A program made the position numbers and the translations under genes. From contig CAMZBG010000040.1 of assembly GCA_947304495.1 (NCBI GenBank), forward strand, positions 1-7,689: DNA of 7,689 bases, written 5' to 3'. A model generated the notes under the pieces. It was not told the DNA's origin, searched no databases, and saw only the letters and a list, made by a program, of their open reading frames with translations. Origin of the DNA: an uncultured Clostridia bacterium. Its GTDB lineage: Bacteria; Bacillota_I; Bacilli_A; RF39; UBA660. Shown one piece after another: positions 1-7,689 of this stretch (its first letter is position 1; the number at the start of each line of letters is the position of its first letter).

Positions 1-2016
1 CGACAATGTTGCTTCATTGATTGCATCATCAATTGACTTAATATCATCAGTTATCATGCTATAACCTAATGTTGCTCCAAATCCATGTGGCAATTCCTTC
101 ATATCCTTACTAATCTTTCTCGTATATTCAATTACATCCTTCTCTTCATAACCTACCATATATATTAAGAATTCATTGCCATCAGTTCTTATAATATCCG
201 TATGTTCTTGTTGATTATTAAGTAGTATATTAGCTGCTTTCTTAATAACCTCGTCTCCTTCTTCATGTCCATAATTATCATTGATATACTTAACATTATT
301 CAAATCGACAATTACTATTGTCTGAGGATAAATTATATTATCATCCCATGTTTTTATATTATAATTCAAATAATTTCTATTCTTTAAAGAAGTCATTACA
401 TCGATAAATTTTAATTTATCTTCTTTAGTAATTTCCTTCTTCTTACTTCTAACTTTAAGGAATATAATTAGAATAATTAAAAATACGAAAGTAACACCAA
501 GAATGATAAATAAATACTTTAACATATTAGATAATTCATTTTTAGAATTAACTATATAATCCGTATTATAATCATATTTTATGGTTTTATAATTAATCGT
601 TGAAACATAAAAATTAAACAATTCATAAAAAGTCTGATTTTTATTGACGTCTCTAACTACAAAACTATAATCATTTTCTAATGTACCTTGATATATTATT
701 TTATAATTTTTAAATTTATTATCCTTATAATATTCATATGTATCTCCATTAACTAAGACAATACTATCACTTCTAATTGCTCTAAGCAAATCATCAGTAT
801 TATTAAATGACTTATAAGTAATACCATTACTAAGTAAATAATCATATAGATATGTATTACTTACCGTATATATATCATAGCCTTTTAAACTTCTAATTGA
901 ATTAACTAAAATTGGTTCTTTACTTAATACAACATATTCTTCTTTAAATGGACTAGCTGTAGCCAAAGTATCAACATTTACTCCTTCAGTATTAAAATTA
1001 GCAAATAAGAAATCAACTTCACCATATGACAAAGCTTGTTTTAATGCTAGAATACTATCGTATTGAACTAATTTAAAATCGACATTAGCCATATCTTCAA
1101 AGCCACTTAAATAATTTGCTAAAGTGCCAACAAATTCCTTATTTACAAAGTTCTCATATGGCATATTAGCCGTATATCCATATACATAAGTAGCAGCATT
1201 ATAATTCATTTTTTCAGCTTCAGTAATTTTCTTAAATCTAAAAAATGTATCTAAAAAATATTTTTTATAATCTGTATCTTGATTATTTTCATTATAAATA
1301 AGATTATATTTAGACATGATACTCTTTAGTGTTTTATCTTTACTAATAGTAAGTACATAACTTTTATATAATTCACTCATATGATATACAATATTTAGTT
1401 TATTTTCTAAAATATCATCTAAATATAAGTTTTCTGGTATTGCCATATAATCAATTTCAGTACCATTAAGCATATTTAACATTTCAGGAAAATCTTTACA
1501 CGTTACAAATTTAATATCTTTTCCATCATTTAAATAATATCTAATATTACTAACATCATTATCTACAACACCAATTACTGTATCCTTTAAGTCAGATATA
1601 TCATTAATAGTTTTATTATTTTTACTAACAAGTACATAATAATCCTTATACATTTCAATATCATTATCAGTTAATTGCGTATTAAAATCAACTACTCTAA
1701 AAGCAACATCACGCAAGTTTGCCGATCCACTAGTCAAATAAGATACCTTATTAAATTCTACATTATATGAATCAGTAAAATTTCTTAAGAACGAAAATAT
1801 TATTCCTTCTCCATCTTGTCCATATATCGGAACATCATTATAAACACTAACATCGATAACACTACTCGTATGATTACTAATCCAATTCTTTTCTAAAATA
1901 GAAAAGCTAGAACTATCTTTAGTATAGTTTAAAATAAAGATAACCAATGAAACAGTAAATATCAAAGCAATAATTGCTAAAATAATTATTCTATTTAATT
2001 TTTTATTCTTTTTCAT
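1..2016 (-). CDS. Membrane sensor with tandem solute-binding-like domains and a GGDEF-type domain (3' end off window)
   Basis: The frame stays open for 672 codons from the ATG at 2016-2014 to the left edge, so the C-terminus is missing. Visible layout: membrane segment at about residues 9-29; a long extracellular region (about 40-490) that reads as two SBP_bac_3-like lobes, with family-like stretches DISDLKDTVIGV near residue 145 and YDSILALKQAL near 325; a second membrane segment at about 498-520; a basic KVRSKKK linker; then a cytoplasmic GGDEF-type domain. The latter has D571-L-N-N-I-K followed by IND and GHEEGD, and at the signature loop R610-T-D-G-N-E-F instead of RxGGDEF. No inhibitory RxxD site is present (QEHT at that place). 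In this family an external ligand would control a diguanylate cyclase; here the altered signature leaves activity uncertain. A Shine-Dalgarno AGAGGT six bases upstream and an in-frame stop just before fix the start. It follows the small membrane protein gene by 9 bases and shares its promoter. Architecture is clear; catalytic status is not. Confidence 0.9.
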   Translation of the reverse strand, partial: MKKNKKLNRIIILAIIALIFTVSLVIFILNYTKDSSSFSILEKNWISNHTSSVIDVSVYNDVPIYGQDGEGIIFSFLRNFTDSYNVEFNKVSYLTSGSANLRDVAFRVVDFNTQLTDNDIEMYKDYYVLVSKNNKTINDISDLKDTVIGVVDNDVSNIRYYLNDGKDIKFVTCKDFPEMLNMLNGTEIDYMAIPENLYLDDILENKLNIVYHMSELYKSYVLTISKDKTLKSIMSKYNLIYNENNQDTDYKKYFLDTFFRFKKITEAEKMNYNAATYVYGYTANMPYENFVNKEFVGTLANYLSGFEDMANVDFKLVQYDSILALKQALSYGEVDFLFANFNTEGVNVDTLATASPFKEEYVVLSKEPILVNSIRSLKGYDIYTVSNTYLYDYLLSNGITYKSFNNTDDLLRAIRSDSIVLVNGDTYEYYKDNKFKNYKIIYQGTLENDYSFVVRDVNKNQTFYELFNFYVSTINYKTIKYDYNTDYIVNSKNELSNMLKYLFIILGVTFVFLIILIIFLKVRSKKKEITKEDKLKFIDVMTSLKNRNYLNYNIKTWDDNIIYPQTIVIVDLNNVKYINDNYGHEEGDEVIKKAANILLNNQQEHTDIIRTDGNEFLIYMVGYEEKDVIEYTRKISKDMKELPHGFGATLGYSMITDDIKSIDDAINEATLS

Positions 2017-2021
2017 ACCAT

Positions 2022-2027
2022 ACCTCT
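2022..2027 (-). promoter_or_regulatory. Ribosome binding site of the GGDEF sensor gene
   Basis: AGAGGT on the minus strand lies six bases before the ATG at 2016-2014. Its AG is part of the TAG stop codon of the preceding gene (2028-2026), so termination of one gene and initiation of the next are likely coupled. Confidence 0.7.
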
Positions 2028-2496
2028 AATTTCTAGTCCAACTAATATTTTCTCTATCTGGATGTTTTGTACCCGCAATTGTGTATGCCAAATTATTACC
2101 TTCATCATCCAATTTCTCTTCTTGTGTTAATAAAAATTCAAAATCGTAGCAGCCAATAACATCTTCATCATAATAACTCGGTATTTTGCTAGCTATTTCT
2201 TTAGCTTTATCTTTACTAGTACCATCCGTATATGTAATAGTAACATATATTATTTTTCCTTGATTTCTAACTTTAACGCTCTTTACTTGTTCTAATCCCT
2301 CAGTTTCACTAATTGCTTTATTTGTATCTTCCTTAGGAATATCCACTATATTCTTTAGTCTATCACCATATTCAGTCTTACCAGTTGAAAAAATCATTCT
2401 AGAAAAAATAATAAACATAATGATTAATAGTACCAAAGTTAAAGCACCTACAATTGCTAATCCTTTATGTCTTTTTAATAAATTAATAAACTTCAT
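2026..2496 (-). CDS. Membrane-anchored extracellular protein of unknown function, 156 aa
   Basis: I do not recognise a named family. The protein starts MKFINLLKRHKG, has one hydrophobic segment at about residues 12-32 preceded by basic residues, and no lipobox cysteine, so it should be an uncleaved N-in anchor with about 120 residues outside. That part has an alternating strand-like stretch (KIIYVTITYTDG, 81-92), a helix-like stretch (SKDKAKEIASKI, 94-105), one cysteine (116) and a C-terminus ending SWTRN. An alpha-beta sandwich fold is a guess. The ATG at 2496-2494 is chosen over one 11 codons upstream (2529) because TGGAGGT lies just ahead of it, and because the upstream ATG would lie ahead of the predicted transcription start. 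It is first in an operon with the GGDEF sensor, which suggests a shared envelope role. It sits downstream of tgt where yajC is often found, but it is too long and has no YajC features that I can see. Confidence 0.8.
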   Translation of the reverse strand: MKFINLLKRHKGLAIVGALTLVLLIIMFIIFSRMIFSTGKTEYGDRLKNIVDIPKEDTNKAISETEGLEQVKSVKVRNQGKIIYVTITYTDGTSKDKAKEIASKIPSYYDEDVIGCYDFEFLLTQEEKLDDEGNNLAYTIAGTKHPDRENISWTRN

Positions 2497-2503
2497 TCTA
2501 CAT

Positions 2504-2510
2504 ACCTCCA
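2504..2510 (-). promoter_or_regulatory. Ribosome binding site deciding the start of the 156-aa membrane protein
   Basis: TGGAGGT on the minus strand is a strong match to the 16S rRNA 3' end, with GGAGG ending eight bases before the ATG at 2496-2494. It lies inside the longer alternative reading frame, which argues for the shorter protein. Confidence 0.75.
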
Positions 2511-2520
2511 CTATAATTGT

Positions 2521-2549
2521 ATTATACATTAAAAAAGAATATTTGTCGA
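2521..2549 (-). promoter_or_regulatory. Sigma-A-type promoter of the membrane protein / GGDEF sensor operon
   Basis: On the minus strand a -35 box TCGACA (2549-2544, five of six to TTGACA) is followed after exactly 17 bases by a perfect -10 box TATAAT (2526-2521). Transcription would start near 2514, leaving a leader of about 18 bases that carries only the ribosome binding site. The promoter lies between the tgt terminator and the next gene, so the operon should be expressed on its own. Confidence 0.8.
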
Positions 2550-2572
2550 GTCATATTGTACCTTTTTTACTG

Positions 2573-3716
<1,144 letters not shown>

Positions 3717-3740
3717 TCACCTCTTCATTCATACTGCATA

Positions 3741-3769
3741 ATCATATCATATCTTTCCTTATATTGCAA
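3741..3769 (-). promoter_or_regulatory. Promoter of tgt (extended -10)
   Basis: On the minus strand a -35-like TTGCAA (3769-3764) stands 17 bases before the -10 box TATGAT (3746-3741). The -10 is preceded by TGA, giving the extended TGn element that can offset a weak -35. The predicted start is near 3734, about 20 bases before the tgt ATG. Confidence 0.65.
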
Positions 3770-3774
3770 GGAAA
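3754..3774. repeat. Inverted repeat over the tgt -35 region
   Basis: Perfect 7-base arms TTTCCTT and AAGGAAA flank a 7-base centre. The repeat covers the whole -35 box of tgt and the start of its spacer, where an operator could act. It also touches the T-run of the upstream terminator, so it might instead be a second, weak RNA hairpin or chance in A+T-rich DNA. Confidence 0.4.
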
Positions 3775-3794
3775 AGAGACTATTTCTAGTCTCT
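3772..3794 (-). terminator. Intrinsic terminator after the 170-aa gene, probably leaky
   Basis: On the minus strand AGAGACTA (3794-3787) pairs with TAGTCTCT (3782-3775) across the loop GAAA, an 8-bp stem with a stable GNRA-type tetraloop. The T-run after it is short (four T, including the stem end), so readthrough into tgt is plausible. The stop codon TAG (3795-3793) overlaps the base of the stem. Confidence 0.6.
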
Positions 3795-4305
3795 ATAAAA
3801 AACTCGCTATTCTTGGGAAAAGAACCCTTGATTTCTTATTGTTATCTGATTTTTTAGTTGTTTCTACCCCATCAGATATAAGTCTATCAATAGTATAATA
3901 TCTGTTAGAATAAATCTTTTCATTATAGACAGCACTTTTTACTCTAAATCTATATTCAGCAAATTGAGCTAGTCCTAAAACATAGCAAAGCATCGCTAAC
4001 AATGTATCTTCATCCAAACTACCATCTTCAACCGTAAAACCAAAACTTTTACCATCTACGATAAATGGTTCATAATCCCTATAATCTTTAGGAGATTCTT
4101 CAGATAAAAAACGATATGTATATCCATTGCCACGGAATATCTCATTTAACTGATTTATTGTAATTCTATCTGTATCACTATCTAATACATATCCAGCTGC
4201 AATTAGTTCCTGATATAGCAAATAAGCTATTTCCCTAACGTTATTTCCAGTATCTCCCAGGAGGGGAACTTCATCATCTAACGTTAACATATATATCTTT
4301 TTCAT
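3793..4305 (-). CDS. Uncharacterised cytosolic protein, 170 aa
   Basis: I do not recognise this family and assign no function. The protein has no signal peptide and no clear membrane segment. It begins MKKIYMLTLDDEVPLLGDTG, continues with a helix-like stretch (VREIAYLLYQELIAAG), a strand-like middle part with FIVDGKSFGFTVEDG (about 80-94), a more hydrophobic helix-like part LLAMLCYVLGLAQF (about 101-114), and a basic tail containing KKSDNNKKSR. The body is acidic. Start: the ATG at 4305-4303 is preferred because AAAGGG lies six bases before it; ATG 4311-4309, two codons upstream, touches that same GGG. Its coding sequence looks like that of its neighbours, with no sign of recent transfer. It sits alone between the division cluster and tgt with a strong promoter and its own terminator, so it is a real expressed gene rather than a leftover frame. 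Confidence 0.75.
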   Translation of the reverse strand: MKKIYMLTLDDEVPLLGDTGNNVREIAYLLYQELIAAGYVLDSDTDRITINQLNEIFRGNGYTYRFLSEESPKDYRDYEPFIVDGKSFGFTVEDGSLDEDTLLAMLCYVLGLAQFAEYRFRVKSAVYNEKIYSNRYYTIDRLISDGVETTKKSDNNKKSRVLFPRIASFL

Positions 4306-4311
4306 AATCAT

Positions 4312-4317
4312 CCCTTT
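4312..4317 (-). promoter_or_regulatory. Ribosome binding site deciding the start of the 170-aa gene
   Basis: AAAGGG on the minus strand ends six bases before the ATG at 4305-4303, a normal distance. For the other in-frame ATG at 4311-4309 the spacing would be zero, which rules it out as the main start. Confidence 0.65.
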
Positions 4318-4332
4318 TTTCGAACAAGATAA

Positions 4333-4361
4333 ATGATACCACATTAATATATTTTTGTCAA
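4333..4361 (-). promoter_or_regulatory. Strong promoter of the 170-aa gene
   Basis: On the minus strand a perfect -35 TTGACA (4361-4356) is followed after 17 bases by -10 TATCAT (4338-4333), itself preceded by TGG, an extended -10. Start is predicted near 4326, about 20 bases before the coding sequence. With a leaky terminator downstream, it may also feed tgt. Confidence 0.8.
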
Positions 4362-4385
4362 ATTTTACTCCATCATAACCAATAT

Positions 4386-4408
4386 AAAAAGTTAGCTTTA
4401 GCTAACTT
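4386..4408 (-). terminator. Intrinsic terminator closing rsmH-ftsL-pbp
   Basis: On the minus strand AAGTTAGC (4408-4401) pairs with GCTAACTT (4396-4389) around the loop TAAA, followed by a T-run (4390-4386, sharing two bases with the stem). The PBP stop codon TAA (4409-4407) overlaps the base of the stem. It ends the division operon right after the PBP. Confidence 0.8.
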
Positions 4409-6545
4409 AATATATTCCTTTAAACTCAATTAATACCTTTTTATCAATTTTTTTACCATTTTCTATATTTTGCTTAACCGCATATCCATAACCCGATAAT
4501 TCATATTCTACCCCCATTAATTCTAATGTTTCTTTAACCATCTTATAAGATAATCCACTAAAATCAATCATTGTCTTATCATATTTATTAGTAAGTAATA
4601 CCGCCAAATCATCTTTATATAACTTTAATCCAGCACTAGGATACTGATTTATTATCCTATCACCATTACCTAAAGTAATTACTTTAATTCCATTACTTTC
4701 AAGTACTTTTTTAATCTCACTTGTATTCTTACTTACATAATCTTCTAATAAAACACTCTTATTTTCTTTATTTTTTGTTTCAATACTCATGTATTTAGCA
4801 ACATTAACAAGCACTTCCTTGACCGGACTTGCCATGTAATTATAACCATCTTTAGGTTTTTTAATAACCATATAAATAATTATTTCAGGATCATTTCCCG
4901 GATATAATCCTGAAAATGAATATATATAATTACCATCACCCGTCAAATACTTTCCTTTTTCAAATATAGATGCTGTTCCTGTCTTACCAATTAAATCGTA
5001 TCCTTTTACTTTATATGCATAACCTGTACCAGTAGTAATATCATCAGATATAACACTACGCATTAATTCCTTCATCTTATCGATGGTTTTTTCACTTGCC
5101 ACCGTTCCTAATTCCTCTTTACCATTTTCTAAAACAGTTTTACCAGTATTATCAACTATCTTTGATACAATATATGGCTTTAATAAAGTACCATTATTAG
5201 CTACAATTGTAAGTGCCTGCATCATTTGAATAGGCGTTACTGTAATTCCTTGTCCATATCCAGCTGTTGCTGCTTCAATATCATAAGTAAAAGTTGTATT
5301 ACCAGCAAGTTCACCATTCAAAGTAATACCTGTCTTTTTACCAAAGCCATAACTATCATAGCATGCTTTTAATTCCTTTTTCGTAATTACACTCTCTAAC
5401 ATATTGGCAACTCCGATATTAGAAGACATAGCATAACCGAAATCATAACTAATTCTTCCCCAACCAACGCCATTGTTCCAGTCCTTTATCGTAACCGTAT
5501 CATTCTTATCTCTAGCTGATACATAAGTTTTAGAACCTGACATAAAAGTATCACTACCTTTATATTTACCACTGTTAATAGCACACATATAACTAAAGGT
5601 TTTCATAGTGCTACCAGGTTCATATGCATATCCTACAAGGGGATCTATATAACTTTTTAAATTTCTTATATTAGGATCATATGATGGTGTTGAAGAATAA
5701 CCAAGTATTGCCCCTGTTTTCGCATTCATCACTCCCATAACAACCCATTCAGCTTTACTATTATCTTGTGCTTTTTTAACTGCATTTTCAATAAATAATT
5801 GAATACTGCTATCAATTGTTAGATAAACATTATCGCCATCGATACTATCCTCTTTATATTCATTAGAGTTAGCTATCTTATTACCTCTAGCATCTCTTTC
5901 ATAAGTAATATAACCACTCTTACCAGTAAGTTCCGTATTGTAATAACCTTCTATTCCTAATTCACCAACCATATAAGTATTTCCATCATCAAGTTCCTTA
6001 TTTTTAGTATAACCAAGTAAATAAGAAGCAAAATCTCCATATGGATAATATCTTTTAGTACTTTTAATAAAATCGATTCCCGTAAGATTCAAAGCTTGAA
6101 TCTCTTCCATTTTTAATTGACTTAAATTCTTACCACCATTACCAAACTCTACTTGATAAGCATCCTTATTCAATATCTCTAAAATACGTTCATAACTTGT
6201 ACTGATAACCTTAGATAAAGCTTTAGCTGTCTTCTCCTTATCAGTAACAAATCTTCCTTCTCCCCTATCCTTATTTAAATAAGCAATCAAAGTATAACTA
6301 GAAACATCTTCAGCTAAAGCATTGCCATTCTTATCATATATTGTTCCTCTTTTTGGTAATATTACTTCTTCTTGAATATTTCTATTCTCAATAAATTCGC
6401 TCATTGCTACCCCAGGAGTTGCATCATAATCAATTAAACATCTATATACCAAAGATAACCCAAAAACAATAAACAAAAAAAAGATAGCAATATATAAATA
6501 CTTACTTATCATAAGTTTATTAGTATTTAACTTGCTATCTTTCAT
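4407..6545 (-). CDS. Class B penicillin-binding protein (FtsI/PBP2x type) with two PASTA domains
   Basis: Septal peptidoglycan transpeptidase that crosslinks stem peptides at the division site, partnered with an SEDS glycosyltransferase (FtsW) and the FtsL/DivIC/DivIB group. At 712 residues it is close to Bacillus PBP2B. Order: short cytoplasmic tail, membrane anchor at about 15-36, dimerisation domain opening with RGTIYD (66-71), then the transpeptidase with all three active-site motifs: S312-T-M-K (catalytic Ser312 and Lys315), S374-S-N, and K521-T-G in GKTGTAS. Two C-terminal PASTA repeats follow, at about 602-656 and 658-711. The ATG at 6545-6543 is preferred over an in-frame GTG at 6554 because AGGTGA precedes it at a normal distance. 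The gap to ftsL is 9 bases and the ribosome site overlaps the ftsL stop, which points to coupled translation. The symbol could be ftsI, pbpB or pbpX; I cannot separate these by sequence alone. Confidence 0.95.
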   Translation of the reverse strand: MKDSKLNTNKLMISKYLYIAIFFLFIVFGLSLVYRCLIDYDATPGVAMSEFIENRNIQEEVILPKRGTIYDKNGNALAEDVSSYTLIAYLNKDRGEGRFVTDKEKTAKALSKVISTSYERILEILNKDAYQVEFGNGGKNLSQLKMEEIQALNLTGIDFIKSTKRYYPYGDFASYLLGYTKNKELDDGNTYMVGELGIEGYYNTELTGKSGYITYERDARGNKIANSNEYKEDSIDGDNVYLTIDSSIQLFIENAVKKAQDNSKAEWVVMGVMNAKTGAILGYSSTPSYDPNIRNLKSYIDPLVGYAYEPGSTMKTFSYMCAINSGKYKGSDTFMSGSKTYVSARDKNDTVTIKDWNNGVGWGRISYDFGYAMSSNIGVANMLESVITKKELKACYDSYGFGKKTGITLNGELAGNTTFTYDIEAATAGYGQGITVTPIQMMQALTIVANNGTLLKPYIVSKIVDNTGKTVLENGKEELGTVASEKTIDKMKELMRSVISDDITTGTGYAYKVKGYDLIGKTGTASIFEKGKYLTGDGNYIYSFSGLYPGNDPEIIIYMVIKKPKDGYNYMASPVKEVLVNVAKYMSIETKNKENKSVLLEDYVSKNTSEIKKVLESNGIKVITLGNGDRIINQYPSAGLKLYKDDLAVLLTNKYDKTMIDFSGLSYKMVKETLELMGVEYELSGYGYAVKQNIENGKKIDKKVLIEFKGIY

Positions 6546-6550
6546 AACTA

Positions 6551-6556
6551 TCACCT
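6551..6556 (-). promoter_or_regulatory. Ribosome binding site deciding the PBP start
   Basis: AGGTGA on the minus strand stands five bases before the ATG at 6545-6543 and contains the GTG (6554-6552) that would be the alternative start. It overlaps the TAG stop of the ftsL-like gene. Confidence 0.65.
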
Positions 6557-6848
6557 ATTCTAAAACAGACTTAATATTATTATTGTTGTATGTAAGTCCT
6601 TGGTCCTTACTAACTTGTCTTATTTTATCTAAAGATACCATTTCATTTATCTTCATTGCCAAGCTTTGATTATCATCATTTTCTTCTTTAATTATATCAC
6701 TTAATTCTTGGATTTCCAAGTTAATTTTACCAAGTGTTGCTCTACTGTAAATAATACCTAATACCAAGAATATTGTTGTAATCATAAAAAATCTATATAA
6801 TTTTTTCTCTTTTCTTAGTATTTTATTTTCCTTTTTCTTCTTTGTCAT
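6555..6848 (-). CDS. ftsL: FtsL-like cell division protein
   Basis: Small bitopic division protein that, with DivIC and DivIB, would link the divisome to the septal PBP and FtsW. FtsL sequences diverge strongly, so the call rests on three things together: position between rsmH and the division PBP, length (97 residues), and layout. The layout is a very basic cytoplasmic tail (MTKKKKENKILRKEKK), one membrane segment at about 18-34, a heptad-like coiled-coil stretch at about 40-72 (LEIQELSDIIKEEN and following), and a final VSLDKIRQVSKDQGL, which matches the usual FtsL/DivIC end where a helix leads into a short 'gl' turn. AAAGGA eight bases before the ATG overlaps the last codons of rsmH. It lies 4 bases after rsmH and 9 before the PBP start. 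Confidence 0.85.
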   Translation of the reverse strand: MTKKKKENKILRKEKKLYRFFMITTIFLVLGIIYSRATLGKINLEIQELSDIIKEENDDNQSLAMKINEMVSLDKIRQVSKDQGLTYNNNNIKSVLE

Positions 6849-6852
6849 AATA

Positions 6853-7689
6853 TCAGTCCTTTATCTTTTCAATTATTCTAAGTCTTGCACTTCTAGCACG
6901 GTTATTTAAGCTAATCTCCTCGTGACTAGGTACTATTCCTTTACTAATTACCTTAACCTTTGGTTGATATTCAACTGGAACATAAGGTAATTTAGCAAAC
7001 TTACTATCTATTTCACTATATTTTCTAAATATATTCTTAACAATTCTATCCTCTAAAGAATGAAATGTTATTACACACAATCTACCGCCGACATTAAGTA
7101 AATCTATAGCCTGTTCAATACCGCTAGCTAAGACATCTAATTCATGATTAACTTCTATCCTAATAGCTTGAAATGTCTTCCTAGCAGGATGTCCATCTCT
7201 CTGCTCTCTCATTGGCATACTTTTCTTAATAATATCTACTAATTCAAGTGTCGAATATATTTCTTTATCTTCCCTATATTTAATAATATTCTTTGCGATA
7301 CTTGAAGCATATTTCTCTTCGCCATAATCTACCAATACCCTAACCAAATCTTCATAAGAATAATGATTAACTACTTCATATGCAGATAATTCTTGACTTG
7401 TATCCATACGCATATCCAATTTAGCATCATTATGATAACTAAATCCACGATAATCCTCATCTAATTGCATACTAGATACTCCAATGTCAAATAGTATTCC
7501 ATCTACCTTAGTAACATTTTCTTTAAGTAAACAAGCTTTCATATCGGCAAAATTACTTTTAATAATCTTAAAATTATCAAAATCTTTTAATCTCTCTTTA
7601 GCATATTCAATTGCTTCTAAATCCTGATCAAAAGCGAAAAGAAACCCCTTATTTATTCTTTTCAAGATTTCTAAACTATGTCCTCCGAA
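6853..7689 (-). CDS. rsmH: 16S rRNA (cytosine-1402 N4) methyltransferase, 5' end off window
   Basis: SAM-dependent enzyme (older name MraW) that methylates N4 of C1402 in the ribosomal P site. 278 residues are visible, up to the right edge, which opens with FGGHS, the glycine-rich SAM loop; about 30-35 N-terminal residues should be missing. Further family motifs, numbered from the first visible residue: FAFDQD (18-23), ILFDIGVSSMQLD (65-77), a HPARKTFQAIRIEVNHEL block (167-184), CVITFHSLEDRIVK (205-218) and the C-terminal PSHEE followed by NNRARSARLRIIEK. A TTG at 7665 could be mistaken for a start, but family motifs continue upstream in frame, so it is internal. The stop is UGA (6855-6853), directly before ftsL in another frame, which shows that UGA is a true stop here. 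First visible gene of the dcw cluster; mraZ usually precedes it. Confidence 0.97.
   Translation of the reverse strand, partial: FGGHSLEILKRINKGFLFAFDQDLEAIEYAKERLKDFDNFKIIKSNFADMKACLLKENVTKVDGILFDIGVSSMQLDEDYRGFSYHNDAKLDMRMDTSQELSAYEVVNHYSYEDLVRVLVDYGEEKYASSIAKNIIKYREDKEIYSTLELVDIIKKSMPMREQRDGHPARKTFQAIRIEVNHELDVLASGIEQAIDLLNVGGRLCVITFHSLEDRIVKNIFRKYSEIDSKFAKLPYVPVEYQPKVKVISKGIVPSHEEISLNNRARSARLRIIEKIKD

Noticed and set aside
2014..2021. A tiny ATG-GTA-TGA frame whose stop overlaps the start of the GGDEF sensor gene (possible leader peptide).
   Set aside because: Its ATG is only about one base from the ribosome site, too close for use, and two codons carry no attenuator signal. Chance is the simplest reading.
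2026..2496. YajC, because of its place after tgt and one N-terminal membrane segment.
   Set aside because: At 156 residues it is too long, and the outer part does not resemble the YajC core.
4407..4700. Possible separate small gene for the C-terminal PASTA part of the PBP.
   Set aside because: The frame is unbroken from the transpeptidase, and PASTA tails are normal in division PBPs of Bacillota.
7663..7665. TTG as the start of rsmH.
   Set aside because: The frame continues upstream with the conserved FGGHS SAM loop, so the gene is cut by the window edge and the TTG is an internal Leu.

Overview
The window looks like a chromosomal segment of a low-GC, walled, monoderm bacterium of the Bacillota. 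The gene style (very A+T-rich coding DNA, a PASTA-bearing division PBP, extracellular sensors tethered by membrane segments, short gaps) best fits an uncultured gut lineage of the Bacilli near RF39 or Erysipelotrichia. That placement is an inference from style, not a database match. The code is the standard bacterial one: rsmH ends on UGA and Trp is UGG, so this is not a UGA=Trp mollicute, and it makes peptidoglycan.

Every gene lies on the minus strand, so transcription runs from right to left. Three blocks can be read. (1) 7689-4407 is the head of a division and cell wall (dcw) cluster: rsmH (5' end off the window), an FtsL-like protein and a class B penicillin-binding protein with two PASTA domains. 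They are packed with gaps of 4 and 9 bases and close with an intrinsic terminator. (2) 4361-2573 holds two separately promoted genes: an unrecognised 170-residue cytosolic protein, then tgt (tRNA-guanine transglycosylase). Each has a sigma-A-type promoter with an extended -10 and a terminator hairpin that overlaps its stop codon. (3) 2549-1 is a two-gene operon behind a near-consensus promoter: a small membrane-anchored extracellular protein of unknown function, then a large membrane sensor with tandem solute-binding-like domains outside and a GGDEF-type domain inside. The sensor gene runs off the left edge after 672 codons.

Functionally, the right block supports septal peptidoglycan synthesis plus 16S rRNA methylation, the centre supports queuosine-family tRNA modification, and the left block looks like an envelope sensor that may act through cyclic-di-GMP or a degenerate derivative of that signalling. 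The points most worth a second look are the altered GGDEF signature (DGNEF), two substitutions in the Tgt base-binding pocket (Ser to Cys, Leu to Thr), an inverted repeat on the tgt -35 box, and the two unrecognised genes. No tRNA, rRNA, CRISPR array, insertion sequence or phage gene was seen, and no gap without a gene exceeds about 102 bases.
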